Below are positions 16,423-24,794 of a stretch of DNA of 60,657 bases, one piece after another; position 1 is the first letter of the stretch, and each line of letters begins with the position of its first letter. The notes under the pieces were generated by a model that ran no database searches, was not told the DNA's origin, and saw only the letters and a list, made by a program, of their open reading frames with translations. The stretch comes from a virus. A program made the position numbers and the translations under genes. The stretch lies in the IMG/VR virus record IMGVR_UViG_3300028895_000276, positions 1 to 60,657 of that record. One strand, written 5' to 3'.

Positions 16423-18081
16423 CTACGGCTGCAGGCCCTTCTCCTTGAGCCGCTCCGCGACAATCTCGGTGGTCGGCTTCTCATCGCCAGTGTCCTCCGT
16501 CTCACGCGTAGTGCGCGGACGAACGACCTTCAGCGGTCGAGGCTCTGGCAGATCAGACCGCCACGCTCGCTGCCGCTCCTGCTCCGTATCCTCCAGCGCC
16601 TCGATCCTGCTCGCGATGTCCGGCAGCATCTCCGCGATGGCAACGACTGCAGAGTGCAGGTCGCTGATCTCGGACCTCAACTGTACGATGAAGTCAACGT
16701 CTTCGGTCTCGCCGGTGTCGTCCGTGGTTTCGACATCCTGCTCGACGTCAACGTCGGTGTCCTCGTCAGTCTCGGTGCTCTCTACGGTGTCGGCATCCCT
16801 CGCGATGAGGCCATCGCTGGCCACACGCTCATTGATGTCGTCCACCTGTCCCTCAAGTGCCGCCATCTGCTCAGCACCCAAGAGCCGCTCCAGTGCTTCA
16901 CGTGCTTGCTGGTTCATGTCATCACTCCTAGTGTTCATGCTGGTGAACCACGCCGCAGCGCGGTCTCGCGGCAGTAGAGCGATACGCTCAAGCGTGCCCT
17001 CTTCCCATACCGGAAACTCCACGCCGTCGCCGCAGTCAACAAACGATGGAACGGCTGTAGGCTTGTACTGAATACTCGCACCCCAGTAATCAGGCTCCCG
17101 TTCCAACCCATCAGCCGCAGCACGCCCAATGTCCGTGTCATCGAACAGGCCGCTGGCAATCAGGACATAACCATCCTGGATGACCGTGTCTACGGTACCC
17201 AGGAACAGATGCTCGTGGTAGAAATCCAACCGCACCGGATCCTCCTCAGCATCCCGGCTGTTAAACCGCTCCACGAAGCTACCGAACAACGAGGTGCTAT
17301 CCACCTCGCCGCTGCGATTAAGGACAGCCGTGCAGACCACGCCGCCCCAGCGGACACGCCCATCGTCCTGTCGGAATATGGACAGACCGCGCTGAACCGG
17401 TACGTGCTCAACCTGCACGTGCACCCACTCCCCGATATCGACCTCCTCGCCGCTCATGGTGATGCTAGCTCTGTAGAGCTTGCCCTCGCGACTGCCGATA
17501 GCGTAGAACTCGCCGCTGCTATCAGTATATAGGTCGTGCAACCAGATCTCCTCGCCGTACTCCGCGCCGGCGTTCTGTGCCCACATAGCATACTGCACCA
17601 TCTCTACCACTTGGCCGATGCTGTAGGCACGTTCGGTCTCGGGTGGCGACTCGCCGGCTGCCTCGTACACGCTGTCCGGTGCAGTCTCGTCCATCTGCTC
17701 GTAGGCCGAGATCAGCTTGCCGGCTGCCTCGCGTACGGCAGCTTCCCAGGTATCTTCTGGAACGTCATCCGGACGAACGACAGCACTGATGCCCCGTCCG
17801 CCGGCTGCGGCATAGACAGCTTTGTCCACGTACACGCCATCGCTATCGCCTGGTCGGCGCACAGGTAGCATGCAGTGAGACTGTGTCCACTCGGAAGGAT
17901 CGTCACGCCCGGCTGCCGCGTTGACGTTGATGAGGCTTGCTCCGCAGTACTGTTCGGTGCTCTCGTAGTTGGACGCTGCGCCGTCCCACTCGTCCACTTC
18001 CACTACCTCACGCTGCTGGGGATGCAGCATCGAGGCCACTAGCTCTGTTAGCCCTCGCTTGATGTTGTTCCACGCTGTCAC
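16423..18081 (-). CDS. Prohead protease with C-terminal scaffold region
   Basis: Starts at GTG 18081 behind GAGGAGGC. Of 552 residues, the middle (about 255-360) resembles the HK97 prohead protease: SLFGSFVERFNSRDAEEDPV, then the histidine in LDFYHEHLFLG, and the serine in DYWGASIQYKP, the expected His and Ser of the catalytic set. The N-terminal 250 residues carry an extra domain. After residue 390 the protein becomes acidic and helical (DADTVESTETDEDTDVDVEQ), like a scaffold, ending in a basic tail. This fusion of protease and scaffold is common in phages. It lies just before the major capsid gene. Confidence 0.7.
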   Translation of the reverse strand: MTAWNNIKRGLTELVASMLHPQQREVVEVDEWDGAASNYESTEQYCGASLINVNAAAGRDDPSEWTQSHCMLPVRRPGDSDGVYVDKAVYAAAGGRGISAVVRPDDVPEDTWEAAVREAAGKLISAYEQMDETAPDSVYEAAGESPPETERAYSIGQVVEMVQYAMWAQNAGAEYGEEIWLHDLYTDSSGEFYAIGSREGKLYRASITMSGEEVDIGEWVHVQVEHVPVQRGLSIFRQDDGRVRWGGVVCTAVLNRSGEVDSTSLFGSFVERFNSRDAEEDPVRLDFYHEHLFLGTVDTVIQDGYVLIASGLFDDTDIGRAAADGLEREPDYWGASIQYKPTAVPSFVDCGDGVEFPVWEEGTLERIALLPRDRAAAWFTSMNTRSDDMNQQAREALERLLGAEQMAALEGQVDDINERVASDGLIARDADTVESTETDEDTDVDVEQDVETTDDTGETEDVDFIVQLRSEISDLHSAVVAIAEMLPDIASRIEALEDTEQERQRAWRSDLPEPRPLKVVRPRTTRETEDTGDEKPTTEIVAERLKEKGLQP

Positions 18082-18101
18082 TGGTAAGCCTCCTCACACA
18101 A

Positions 18102-18133
18102 GAGACCACGCAGATTGTCGGCTGCGTGGTCTC
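18102..18133 (-). promoter_or_regulatory. Leader hairpin between the capsid-operon promoter and the protease start
   Basis: GAGACCACGCAG (18102-18113) pairs perfectly with CTGCGTGGTCTC (18122-18133), a 12-bp stem with an 8-base loop. It lies between the minus-strand promoter at 18201-18173 and the GTG at 18081. It could terminate upstream transcripts, act as a leader hairpin or protect the 5' end of the capsid-operon mRNA. Confidence 0.6.
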
Positions 18134-18172
18134 GCTGGACTCGCCGTGATATTGGATACCTCGTGTACACCA

Positions 18173-18201
18173 ATTATACCACAGCTTGCGCTTCGTGTCA
18201 A
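18173..18201 (-). promoter_or_regulatory. Consensus sigma70 promoter for the head operon
   Basis: On the minus strand: TTGACA (18201-18196), 17 bases, then TATAAT (18178-18173), with TG-like context GTGG before the -10. This matches the full sigma70 consensus. It lies in the 135-base gap upstream of the prohead protease and major capsid genes, so it should drive high capsid expression. Confidence 0.85.
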
Positions 18202-18216
18202 GTATGTGTACATCGC

Positions 18217-18438
18217 TCAACGCTCCGCGTCTTCTATCGCCAACTTAAACTCATCCCACGGAATGTAGTAGTCTGGATCACCTCGTCTGCGCACCTGCCG
18301 GCAGTTCAACGGCAGTCTGATGTGTACCATAGGACCGGATGCTGTACCTATCACTCGAAACAGCACGGTGCCCCTGTCATCGCCAACGCGGACGAATCCG
18401 TCGTCGTCCCTGACTACTTGATCGAGACTTCGTGCCAT
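18217..18438 (-). CDS. Small hypothetical protein
   Basis: A 73-residue protein, ATG 18438 overlapping the end of the second sulfotransferase. It starts MARSLDQVVRDDDGFVRVGD and is mostly beta strand by sequence character, with a basic centre (LNCRQVRRRGDPDYYIPWDE). No family was recognised. The start overlap suggests it is co-translated with the sulfotransferases and belongs to the transcript that ends before the capsid promoter. Confidence 0.5.
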   Translation of the reverse strand: MARSLDQVVRDDDGFVRVGDDRGTVLFRVIGTASGPMVHIRLPLNCRQVRRRGDPDYYIPWDEFKLAIEDAER

Positions 18439-19289
18439 CGTCTGTAGTCCTGCCAGCAGCCGTGTATAATCATCGTCTCCTGCTCTTTGTTCAAGTCCTC
18501 GCAGTACCGATCGATATGTGCTTGCTCCGTATCCACGATAGACGCCATCTGTACCCGCTCTTCATGCGTGCGCTGCTCTAGCCCTAGAGCCTCGTACAGC
18601 TTGAATATCTGAGCGTCAGGTTCGCCAACTAACCGCTCTAACTCCATGACCGCGTAGTTGTCCTCGTCAACCAGCAGCCTCTGGTCCCACGCCTGCTTCA
18701 TCCGCTCGTGATACCACCACGGGAAGTCGCCATACCTGATCGGTCCCCACTTGCGCGGTACCACCGATGCTGCCACGTCACGCGGGTCACGGATAACGTG
18801 CACGAACTTGGCGTCGGGTAGGGACATCTGCAGGAACGATGCCCAACCCACACACGCCGGCTCCTTGATGACGATGTCCGTCTTGCCTACGTGTGGACAG
18901 ATCATGCCGAATGCCCGCCGCATGAAGAACCGCGCATACTCGTACCTAGTACGGGTGCTGGTAGCTGCCATGTAGTCTAGGTGGCGCCAGGTCTCCGGTG
19001 TGTAGATCTGGTCTGCCCGATCCCACACGCCGAACCGCTTCAGGTTGTTTAGCATCGTGCAGTTGTAGCGTTCCAGCAGATTAGCTATAAACTCCTCTCT
19101 GTCGATGTCGTTCCTGTACGCGTAGTCTGCCAGTCCCCCAGGACCAAACAGCCACTTAGGTTCATAGAACACCGCGAACCTGCCGTCACGTTGCAGGATC
19201 TGCCCCAGCAGCGTCGTGCCACTGCGTCCAGTGCCTCCCACGAAGATAATCACTCTCGCCTCCGTACTCGACCCATCATACTCATGCAC
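18414..19289 (-). CDS. Sulfotransferase, second of a pair
   Basis: A 291-residue cytosolic-type sulfotransferase. It would transfer sulfate from PAPS to a hydroxyl or amine on a sugar, lipid or protein. The 5'-phosphosulfate loop is VGGTGRSGTTLLGQIL near residue 20, and the 3'-phosphate motif is VHVIRDPRDVAASV near residue 165 (R..P...S pattern). Both are intact. It overlaps the other sulfotransferase gene by about 40 bases in a different frame. Two such genes embedded in the head module between head morphogenesis and protease genes are unusual; the target is unknown. Confidence 0.8.
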   Translation of the reverse strand: MHEYDGSSTEARVIIFVGGTGRSGTTLLGQILQRDGRFAVFYEPKWLFGPGGLADYAYRNDIDREEFIANLLERYNCTMLNNLKRFGVWDRADQIYTPETWRHLDYMAATSTRTRYEYARFFMRRAFGMICPHVGKTDIVIKEPACVGWASFLQMSLPDAKFVHVIRDPRDVAASVVPRKWGPIRYGDFPWWYHERMKQAWDQRLLVDEDNYAVMELERLVGEPDAQIFKLYEALGLEQRTHEERVQMASIVDTEQAHIDRYCEDLNKEQETMIIHGCWQDYRRWHEVSIK

Positions 19290-19909
19290 CTGTCTCGTCT
19301 GCCAATCCAGTCAGCCAGCATAACCACCGCAGAGTAGGTGTCGCCCTGCGTCAGCTCTCTGTAGTGCAACGGCAGATGTGGTCGCTGTTGCAGCTTCAGA
19401 AAGTCGTGGATGCTCTGGTAGTAGTCGGCGTATAGCCTAGCCCACTGCACCTCGCTGTGGCGCCTGTTGTTTCTCCTGATCAGGCTCTCGATGACGCTGG
19501 TCTCGTCCCTGTACGTGATCACATAGCGCGGTATGCAGTGTTCCTCTCTCAGGATCCTGTCCCACGCGAAGCACGTCAGACTGGTCCTAGGATCCTTGAA
19601 GCCCCACTCGTCGTGTACGCTCCTCTCTCGGATAGCCTGCACCATTATATCGTGCAGCAACTCCGTAGCATCAGATAGCGCCGCTATAGACGGTACTTTA
19701 GCCCAGCTACCACCGGCAGTCTTTAGCAGTGCTCTGTTGACGGTGGACATGCCGGTGTCTTCGAAATACCCGTACGGTTGATGGGTATCGCGCCGGCTGC
19801 GGTCCTCCTCGCTGCACATCGGCAACCCAGCGGCATCCAGCATTGAAGCTGCCAGCGAAGTGCCCGTTCTATGCATCCCCAGCACCACATAGACGACCGG
19901 ACGTTTCAT
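19250..19909 (-). CDS. Sulfotransferase-family protein, first of a pair
   Basis: I choose the ATG at 19909 because it has GGGAGGAG seven bases upstream. The 219-residue product opens MKRPVVYVVLGMHRTGTSLA, whose GMHRTGTS is the 5'-phosphosulfate loop of sulfotransferases, followed by LDAAGLPM. A second region with EWGFKDPRTSLTCFAWDRI and RYVITYRDETSVIESLIRR fits the 3'-phosphate-binding helix ('YRD...V..SL'). The family includes sulfotransferases acting on carbohydrates. It lies right after the head morphogenesis gene. Its pair at 18414-19289 is only distantly similar, so this is not a simple recent duplication. Confidence 0.75.
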   Translation of the reverse strand: MKRPVVYVVLGMHRTGTSLAASMLDAAGLPMCSEEDRSRRDTHQPYGYFEDTGMSTVNRALLKTAGGSWAKVPSIAALSDATELLHDIMVQAIRERSVHDEWGFKDPRTSLTCFAWDRILREEHCIPRYVITYRDETSVIESLIRRNNRRHSEVQWARLYADYYQSIHDFLKLQQRPHLPLHYRELTQGDTYSAVVMLADWIGRRDRCMSMMGRVRRRE

Positions 19910-20556
19910 ACGTCGCTCCTCCCACGGTAGTCCAGATAGCACTGACAATTAGTCAGACACACGGTCTCGCCGCTGCCAGGGATAGCCGGTCTACCGCTGC
20001 TAGGCGATATAAACTCTTCGTCGATGCTCTTCCAACCCTCGCCGCTGAGGTCCTCACAGTCTGGGCAGTTCTCCGCAGCAGCGTTCATCACCCATCGATG
20101 CTCGGAATATCCACGCGACTGGCTCGCAGCCAGCAGCCCACGCTCATATGCCTCGCGGCTCGAGTTGGCATACATACGTGCTCTCGCACGGATCTGGCCC
20201 TCTGTAAGATCACCGGCTGCTACCTCGCCGTAGAAGCCGTCTAGATAGCGGTACTGGTCTGCTATGCTGCCGCCGATGCTGCCCCAGTCAGATTGCGTCA
20301 TCTGGTCGGTGCCACCACGCCCCACCAGGTATTGAGCGATGTACTGGTCCTTGATCTCCGTGCGCATCGCTGCGTGCCAGTCATCCGGACTGATGCTGTT
20401 GGTAGAGACCATATCCGCTAGGACGCCCATAACGTCACCGCCGGCAGAGATCGCCGTGTCGATCTCCGTCCGCACCTCAGCGTATGTAACTAGCCTGCCG
20501 GTCTCGATGTTGCGGTACCCGGTCCCTCTGAGCCTTGGATCGTATGTAAACGGCAT
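19906..20556 (-). CDS. Head morphogenesis protein (Mu F / SPP1 gp7-like)
   Basis: A 216-residue protein, ATG 20556 behind GACTAGGAG. It follows the portal gene, where this family sits. The C-terminal half has the hallmark cysteine pattern: RWVMNAAAENCPDCEDLSGE, a proline-rich turn and then GETVCLTNCQCYLDYRG, a zinc-like Cys set. The N-terminal half is helical. The protein joins portal and capsid during head assembly and may be ejected with DNA. It is shorter than the Mu F homologues and appears to be the C-terminal part of that family. Confidence 0.75.
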   Translation of the reverse strand: MPFTYDPRLRGTGYRNIETGRLVTYAEVRTEIDTAISAGGDVMGVLADMVSTNSISPDDWHAAMRTEIKDQYIAQYLVGRGGTDQMTQSDWGSIGGSIADQYRYLDGFYGEVAAGDLTEGQIRARARMYANSSREAYERGLLAASQSRGYSEHRWVMNAAAENCPDCEDLSGEGWKSIDEEFISPSSGRPAIPGSGETVCLTNCQCYLDYRGRSDV

Positions 20557-20565
20557 ACGCTACTC

Positions 20566-22248
20566 CTAGTCGCTCTCGTCCACGGTCTCCGCGTCTGGCA
20601 GACCCTGCCATTCGTCGTCGTGCCGCTGGTCCCACTTCTGTATAGACCGCTGCACATCGGCGCCGGTGATGATCACCTCCTCATTCTCGAACAACACCTC
20701 GTCTGGCTCGTACGTCTTACGCTGTTTCGGCACGCTGTAGTACGTTCGAGGTGTCAGAGCCTGTGCGCCGCTGTTCCACAGGGTGCGGATCTGATACCCG
20801 CTCCTCCAGTGCCAAGATAACCGCACGATGGGTTCGTCGCGGAACGTGTCACACGCTCGCAGTATGGCCGGCTGCGACAACATCCGCTCCATCTCGGTAT
20901 CCGTCGAGGTCACGTCCTCTTCGGTGATAGTCCACTCCTCCGGTATGAAGCCCTTCTCAGCATACAGGATGCGCCGCTGCTCTGACGACAGGGTAGGTGC
21001 GTCCATGTTCGACGCCGGCGCCGCCATAGCGTTGACCGCTTCGGCATAGGCTTTGATAGCTTCGTACTCTGCAGCCTCTCCCGCTTCATCGCGCTGCTCG
21101 AACTCGAACAGCAGGGTAGGCGGCAGCTCGCGCTGCAGATTATCCTGGAACGACAGCGCCCAGTCTAGGCCACCCTTCCCAGATGCTTTGATTGCCTGAA
21201 TCTCTGACTCACGCCCGGTGCCTAGGCTGCCACCCGAGACTGGCCAGAACTCTCGAGGATCGTAGCCGAAGACCAGTGCATACCCGTACATGAGCATGTT
21301 GGTCCACGACTCCATGTCGAAGTTATGCGGTAACTGGGACAGCGACACCAGCTTGGCATCTACGTCGCCCTCCATGCCCGAGAAGAAGATAGAGAGACCA
21401 GCGAAGAACTCACGCTCCTTGGCTGTGAGCAGCTCTTTGTTGGTCTGCATGGCGGTCTCCCAGTCGGTTTCGCTGATACCCTTCATCAGCAGCAGCCCCT
21501 TGGGCATCAGGCTGAACAACATCTCGCGGTCGTGCCTGAAGATAGCCACCATCAGCACAGCAAACTGTAGCGCACGCATCACAGCACAGTACCCGAGGTC
21601 GTGGAACTGGTCCTGGATGGACGGCAGAGAGGACGTGCGGAAATAGTCCTCCGGTGACCATACCTGCCTCTTATCCGTGCTAGGGAAGTACTCTAGCGGT
21701 GCGTTAGCATCGCCAGTCAGCCGGCAGCGCGTAGGATCCGCGTGATATAGTGCGCCCATAGGACCCTGGTCACCTAGCCTGCCGATCTCGGTGACACAAC
21801 CCATGTTAGTGGTCCAGTACGATTCCGACTGCTTAGACGCGAAGATACGCCAGCCGGCGCCGTTCTCTACATTACGCAGAACACGCGTGAACCGGGACAC
21901 CTGATTGCGCCCCCCGGTGAGCGTCCACCCTCTGTTCTTGTCGATACTTACCACGTTGGATACCACACCAGACAAAAGCGACTCCGTACGCCAGAAGTCG
22001 CTTAGCCACTTGTCCAGGGTACGGCTGTCCTCCGAATAGTTGGGTATCGTGAGTAGGCTATCCTTTGACCACGCATTACGTAACTGCGTCCACGCGAACC
22101 GTGCAGCAGTCGCACTGTCCGTGAACCTTGGCTGCTGGCTGTCCGCATCTGCCCGCTGGATAGACGCGTTGCTTAGCGTCGTGTTATTCTCTCGCAACTC
22201 TGCCTTGGCAACCTTGATCACCGCCGCAGCGTCTCGTTGTTCATCCAT
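20566..22248 (-). CDS. Portal protein
   Basis: A 560-residue protein, ATG 22248 with GAGGTGAGG. It lies between terminase and head morphogenesis genes. The dodecameric portal is the DNA gate of the head. Sequence signs are the opening helix after ...TTLSNASIQRADADSQQPRF, the SLLSGVVSNVVSIDKNRGWT segment (typical 'v.Gi' strand of portals), a DPREFWPVSGGSLGTGRESE stretch and a long C-terminal helix with acid clusters. It has the usual length for siphophage portals (450-600). No truncation is apparent. Confidence 0.8.
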   Translation of the reverse strand: MDEQRDAAAVIKVAKAELRENNTTLSNASIQRADADSQQPRFTDSATAARFAWTQLRNAWSKDSLLTIPNYSEDSRTLDKWLSDFWRTESLLSGVVSNVVSIDKNRGWTLTGGRNQVSRFTRVLRNVENGAGWRIFASKQSESYWTTNMGCVTEIGRLGDQGPMGALYHADPTRCRLTGDANAPLEYFPSTDKRQVWSPEDYFRTSSLPSIQDQFHDLGYCAVMRALQFAVLMVAIFRHDREMLFSLMPKGLLLMKGISETDWETAMQTNKELLTAKEREFFAGLSIFFSGMEGDVDAKLVSLSQLPHNFDMESWTNMLMYGYALVFGYDPREFWPVSGGSLGTGRESEIQAIKASGKGGLDWALSFQDNLQRELPPTLLFEFEQRDEAGEAAEYEAIKAYAEAVNAMAAPASNMDAPTLSSEQRRILYAEKGFIPEEWTITEEDVTSTDTEMERMLSQPAILRACDTFRDEPIVRLSWHWRSGYQIRTLWNSGAQALTPRTYYSVPKQRKTYEPDEVLFENEEVIITGADVQRSIQKWDQRHDDEWQGLPDAETVDESD

Positions 22249-22269
22249 TCCTCACCTCGCTGTCAGTCA

Positions 22270-23619
22270 TCATGTTCCTCGACCGCCGCCGCCTCTCGTA
22301 GCCATCAGGTAACAGAGCGCCCCAGCAACTATGCTGTCTGGCGGATGGCCGCTTCCAAATAGGTCGTCGGTCTTGACGTATTCATGCTCTCCCCGCATCC
22401 ACTCGATGTTTGGACAGACGATGGCGTCGTCCTCGATCGCTGCTACATAGTTGGAAAAAATGCTCTTGCGCCGTGCCCCTGTCAGCAACACACCGTGGCC
22501 CGGTGACTTGGAATAGTCGTGCACCACACTGCCGATGCCGGTCTTGTCGTGCGCATTCTTACCCCTGTAACGCTGGCAACGCTTGTCATAACGTCCAACC
22601 ATCTTAGGCCACTGCTCGCGCCGGCGTCTCTCGAATGCCACCACACGATAAGGGTACACATCCACGCGCATCGTTAGGATAACGGTCCAGTCATTTTCTT
22701 TCGCCCAGTCCGCACCGGTAACGTACCGTGCGCCTTTCTCCGGTGCTTCGAACTCCAGGTATCTGCCGGCTGCCCCAGCAAACGTACCGAGACCGGCGTC
22801 GAACATCGCCCGCACGTTGTCCGTGATGATAGCGCGTCCCTCTGCGACTGGCTCTTGTAGGTCGTACTCGATCTCCCACATAGCCTGCGTGACCTCGCTG
22901 CGTTTGGCCGCCACCTCGCTCGGTAGCAGCCACCCACCCGCGGCACTGGTCTCCTGCCAGCCCCATTCATGGATGCTCCAGTCCCTATCCCTAGCCCTCT
23001 TAAGGATCTCCGTCATGGTCTTGTCAGGATAGTGATGGGTGCTACTCGCCACCGTCTGTGCAGGTATTAAAACTGCACCATCCTGAACCTTGGACATCGT
23101 CTGCCCCATCGCGGCATCGAACAGCGGCAGCGCCATCTCGTCCACCTCATCCAGTCTCAGCCGCTGCGGGTGCGGACCACGGATGCTCTTTGACGATGCT
23201 AGCAACGCCTGGATCGTGTTACCGTGCCTGAACCGCGAGATGGTCGTCAGCGGCTCTCCGTTCCACATGTGCCGTGGGCAGTTACGGCTCAGGAAGAAGT
23301 CCTCGCTTACATAGTCCTGCACGTTCTTCGACTGCGCGCCACTACCACCGAGGATCTTGACATCAGCACCCAGGGTCAATGCTTCGGTCAGTCCCAACAG
23401 TGCCAACAGAAAGCTCTTACCACCGAAGCCGCGAGACGCCTTCCATACGCTTACCCGGCTGCGTGCGAAGTAGGCATCCGAGAACGCTCTCCATGGTGTC
23501 GAGTGTCCTGGTACTACCACCCTGTCCGGTATCTTAGCACCGAACGCTATGTGAACGAATTTACGTAGTGTCTGCTCCGTGCGGATAGGTAGCGTGAACT
23601 CGTGCATATTCGCCGGCAC
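22270..23619 (-). CDS. terL: Terminase large subunit
   Basis: A 449-residue packaging motor. The ATPase half shows the Walker A variant SVWKASRGFGGKSFLLALLG near residue 55 and the Walker B-type LRLDEVDEMALP near 155. The nuclease half shows the first acidic motif YVTGADWAKENDWTVI near residue 295 and KTGIGSVVHDYSK near 365, as in the RNase H-like domain. The start ATG at 23619 overlaps the TerS stop. TerL cuts concatemers and drives DNA into the portal. The gene order TerS-TerL-portal is standard. Confidence 0.85.
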   Translation of the reverse strand: MPANMHEFTLPIRTEQTLRKFVHIAFGAKIPDRVVVPGHSTPWRAFSDAYFARSRVSVWKASRGFGGKSFLLALLGLTEALTLGADVKILGGSGAQSKNVQDYVSEDFFLSRNCPRHMWNGEPLTTISRFRHGNTIQALLASSKSIRGPHPQRLRLDEVDEMALPLFDAAMGQTMSKVQDGAVLIPAQTVASSTHHYPDKTMTEILKRARDRDWSIHEWGWQETSAAGGWLLPSEVAAKRSEVTQAMWEIEYDLQEPVAEGRAIITDNVRAMFDAGLGTFAGAAGRYLEFEAPEKGARYVTGADWAKENDWTVILTMRVDVYPYRVVAFERRRREQWPKMVGRYDKRCQRYRGKNAHDKTGIGSVVHDYSKSPGHGVLLTGARRKSIFSNYVAAIEDDAIVCPNIEWMRGEHEYVKTDDLFGSGHPPDSIVAGALCYLMATRGGGGRGT

Positions 23620-24140
23620 TACAGACTCCCGATGTCGTCGTCCTCGTCATCGTACTCGCCATCTTCAGTTACGACGAGGTCAGGATCGTCCACGTGCTCG
23701 AACACCCTAAGCACCATGCCATCATACGGCATATCGCCGTCCGGTGTAGTCGGTGCTATCTTGTCCGGTGCATTCAAGCCTACCAGCTTGGACCGCCGCT
23801 CTGAGATCTTGAGCGCCTTCTCGATGGCTTGCAGGTTGCCATCCAGCACCTCTGGCCAGATAGCACGCAGCATCTCATCCAGCCGATCACACTCCATGCG
23901 GACGAGTTTCCTAGCGTCCAGGTACGTCTGCCTGCCTTGCCGGTCAAGCTCGCGCTTTACATCGCGGTACGCGTAGATAGCGTCCCAGTGCTTAGGCAGC
24001 TTTTCGACGCCGAAGTGCTCTACTGCCATCTCCGCTATCTCGCGGTACTTGTACCCCGCTATGCGCTTCGACAGCACGAACGCTCGACGGATCCTCGCAG
24101 CCACGAAGACTGGGCGTGTCTCGTTGGTTGTTTTACCCAT
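23619..24140 (-). CDS. terS: Terminase small subunit
   Basis: A 173-residue protein just before terL and overlapping it. It begins MGKTTNETRPVFVAARIRRA, then has AGYKYREIAEMAVEHFGVEK, a likely helix-turn-helix that binds the packaging site, and ends in an acidic tail (GEYDDEDDDIGSL) that could contact TerL. The central helices fit an oligomerising domain. It is the length of many small terminases. Identification is from layout plus position. Confidence 0.65.
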   Translation of the reverse strand: MGKTTNETRPVFVAARIRRAFVLSKRIAGYKYREIAEMAVEHFGVEKLPKHWDAIYAYRDVKRELDRQGRQTYLDARKLVRMECDRLDEMLRAIWPEVLDGNLQAIEKALKISERRSKLVGLNAPDKIAPTTPDGDMPYDGMVLRVFEHVDDPDLVVTEDGEYDDEDDDIGSL

Positions 24141-24180
24141 AGATCATCCTATTTTACCACGGATCTCCTAGATACAGACA

Positions 24181-24217
24181 GTCCGCAGAGCGGTAACTAG
24201 GGAACCGCTCTGCGGAC
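24181..24217 (-). terminator. Perfect 14-bp hairpin upstream of terS
   Basis: GTCCGCAGAGCGGT (24181-24194) pairs perfectly with ACCGCTCTGCGGAC (24204-24217), loop of 9 bases, in the 115-base gap between the membrane gene stop (24256) and the terS start (24140). No strong U-run follows on either strand. It may terminate the short transcript from 24.8 kb or act as a leader hairpin for terS. A packaging-site role is also possible. Confidence 0.6.
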
Positions 24218-24255
24218 CGCGTGAAGTGGGGAACCATCCCCCTGTTCATTTGGCC

Positions 24256-24726
24256 CTAGGCCAAGAACACTAACGCCAGCACAACTGCCGCAATGCTGAG
24301 AACCACGATGACGGCTGCCACGATGAGTGCAGTCTTCTCGTCACCGCTCAGTACTGTCTCCTCCTCCTCACCGAGGATCGCAGCGCCAGCCACCTCTGCA
24401 TTTCGGGTCTCTTTGATAGCAGCGACTCGCGCCGTCTCTGGAGTGATAGCATGCGTAGCCTGGTTGCTTACCACCGCTGCAACCAACATCAGGAACAAGC
24501 CCTTCAGCTCTTCCTGACTGCAGGCCACACCGGTAAGACCGAGACACCCGCCAACGAAGAGGATAGCCACCGCGCCGACCAGCAGCGCCAGCATGAACAC
24601 CTGCCTGATGGTCACGCGCAGCCTGCCGTACCAGTCGCTGAACGCCGGCACATACTTCATGAGCAGCGACAGCAACACACCGGCAAGAACACCGATCTCC
24701 TGAGAGGACGAAACCGAAGTAATCAT
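24256..24726 (-). CDS. Integral membrane protein, holin-like size
   Basis: A 156-residue protein, ATG 24726 behind AGGAGACG. About four hydrophobic segments: near residues 10-26, 42-64, 74-92 and 132-155, with an acidic linker (GEEEETVLSGDEKTAL) between the last two. It has its own promoter at 24794-24766 and a downstream hairpin, so it forms a small transcription unit. It lies next to terS. Holins often look like this, but nothing in the sequence proves that role. Confidence 0.55.
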   Translation of the reverse strand: MITSVSSSQEIGVLAGVLLSLLMKYVPAFSDWYGRLRVTIRQVFMLALLVGAVAILFVGGCLGLTGVACSQEELKGLFLMLVAAVVSNQATHAITPETARVAAIKETRNAEVAGAAILGEEEETVLSGDEKTALIVAAVIVVLSIAAVVLALVFLA

Positions 24727-24765
24727 CGAACGTCTCCTATCCTTGATTGAGGAACGTACACTACA

Positions 24766-24794
24766 ATTAAAGCACAGCTAGTGCTCTCTGTCAA
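24766..24794 (-). promoter_or_regulatory. Sigma70 promoter for the membrane gene and terminase side
   Basis: On the minus strand: TTGACA (24794-24789), 17 bases, TTTAAT (24771-24766). It overlaps the last codons of the upstream winged-helix gene and lies 40 bases before the ATG at 24726. It has the same -10 as the early promoters, so the same host polymerase would read it. Confidence 0.75.
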
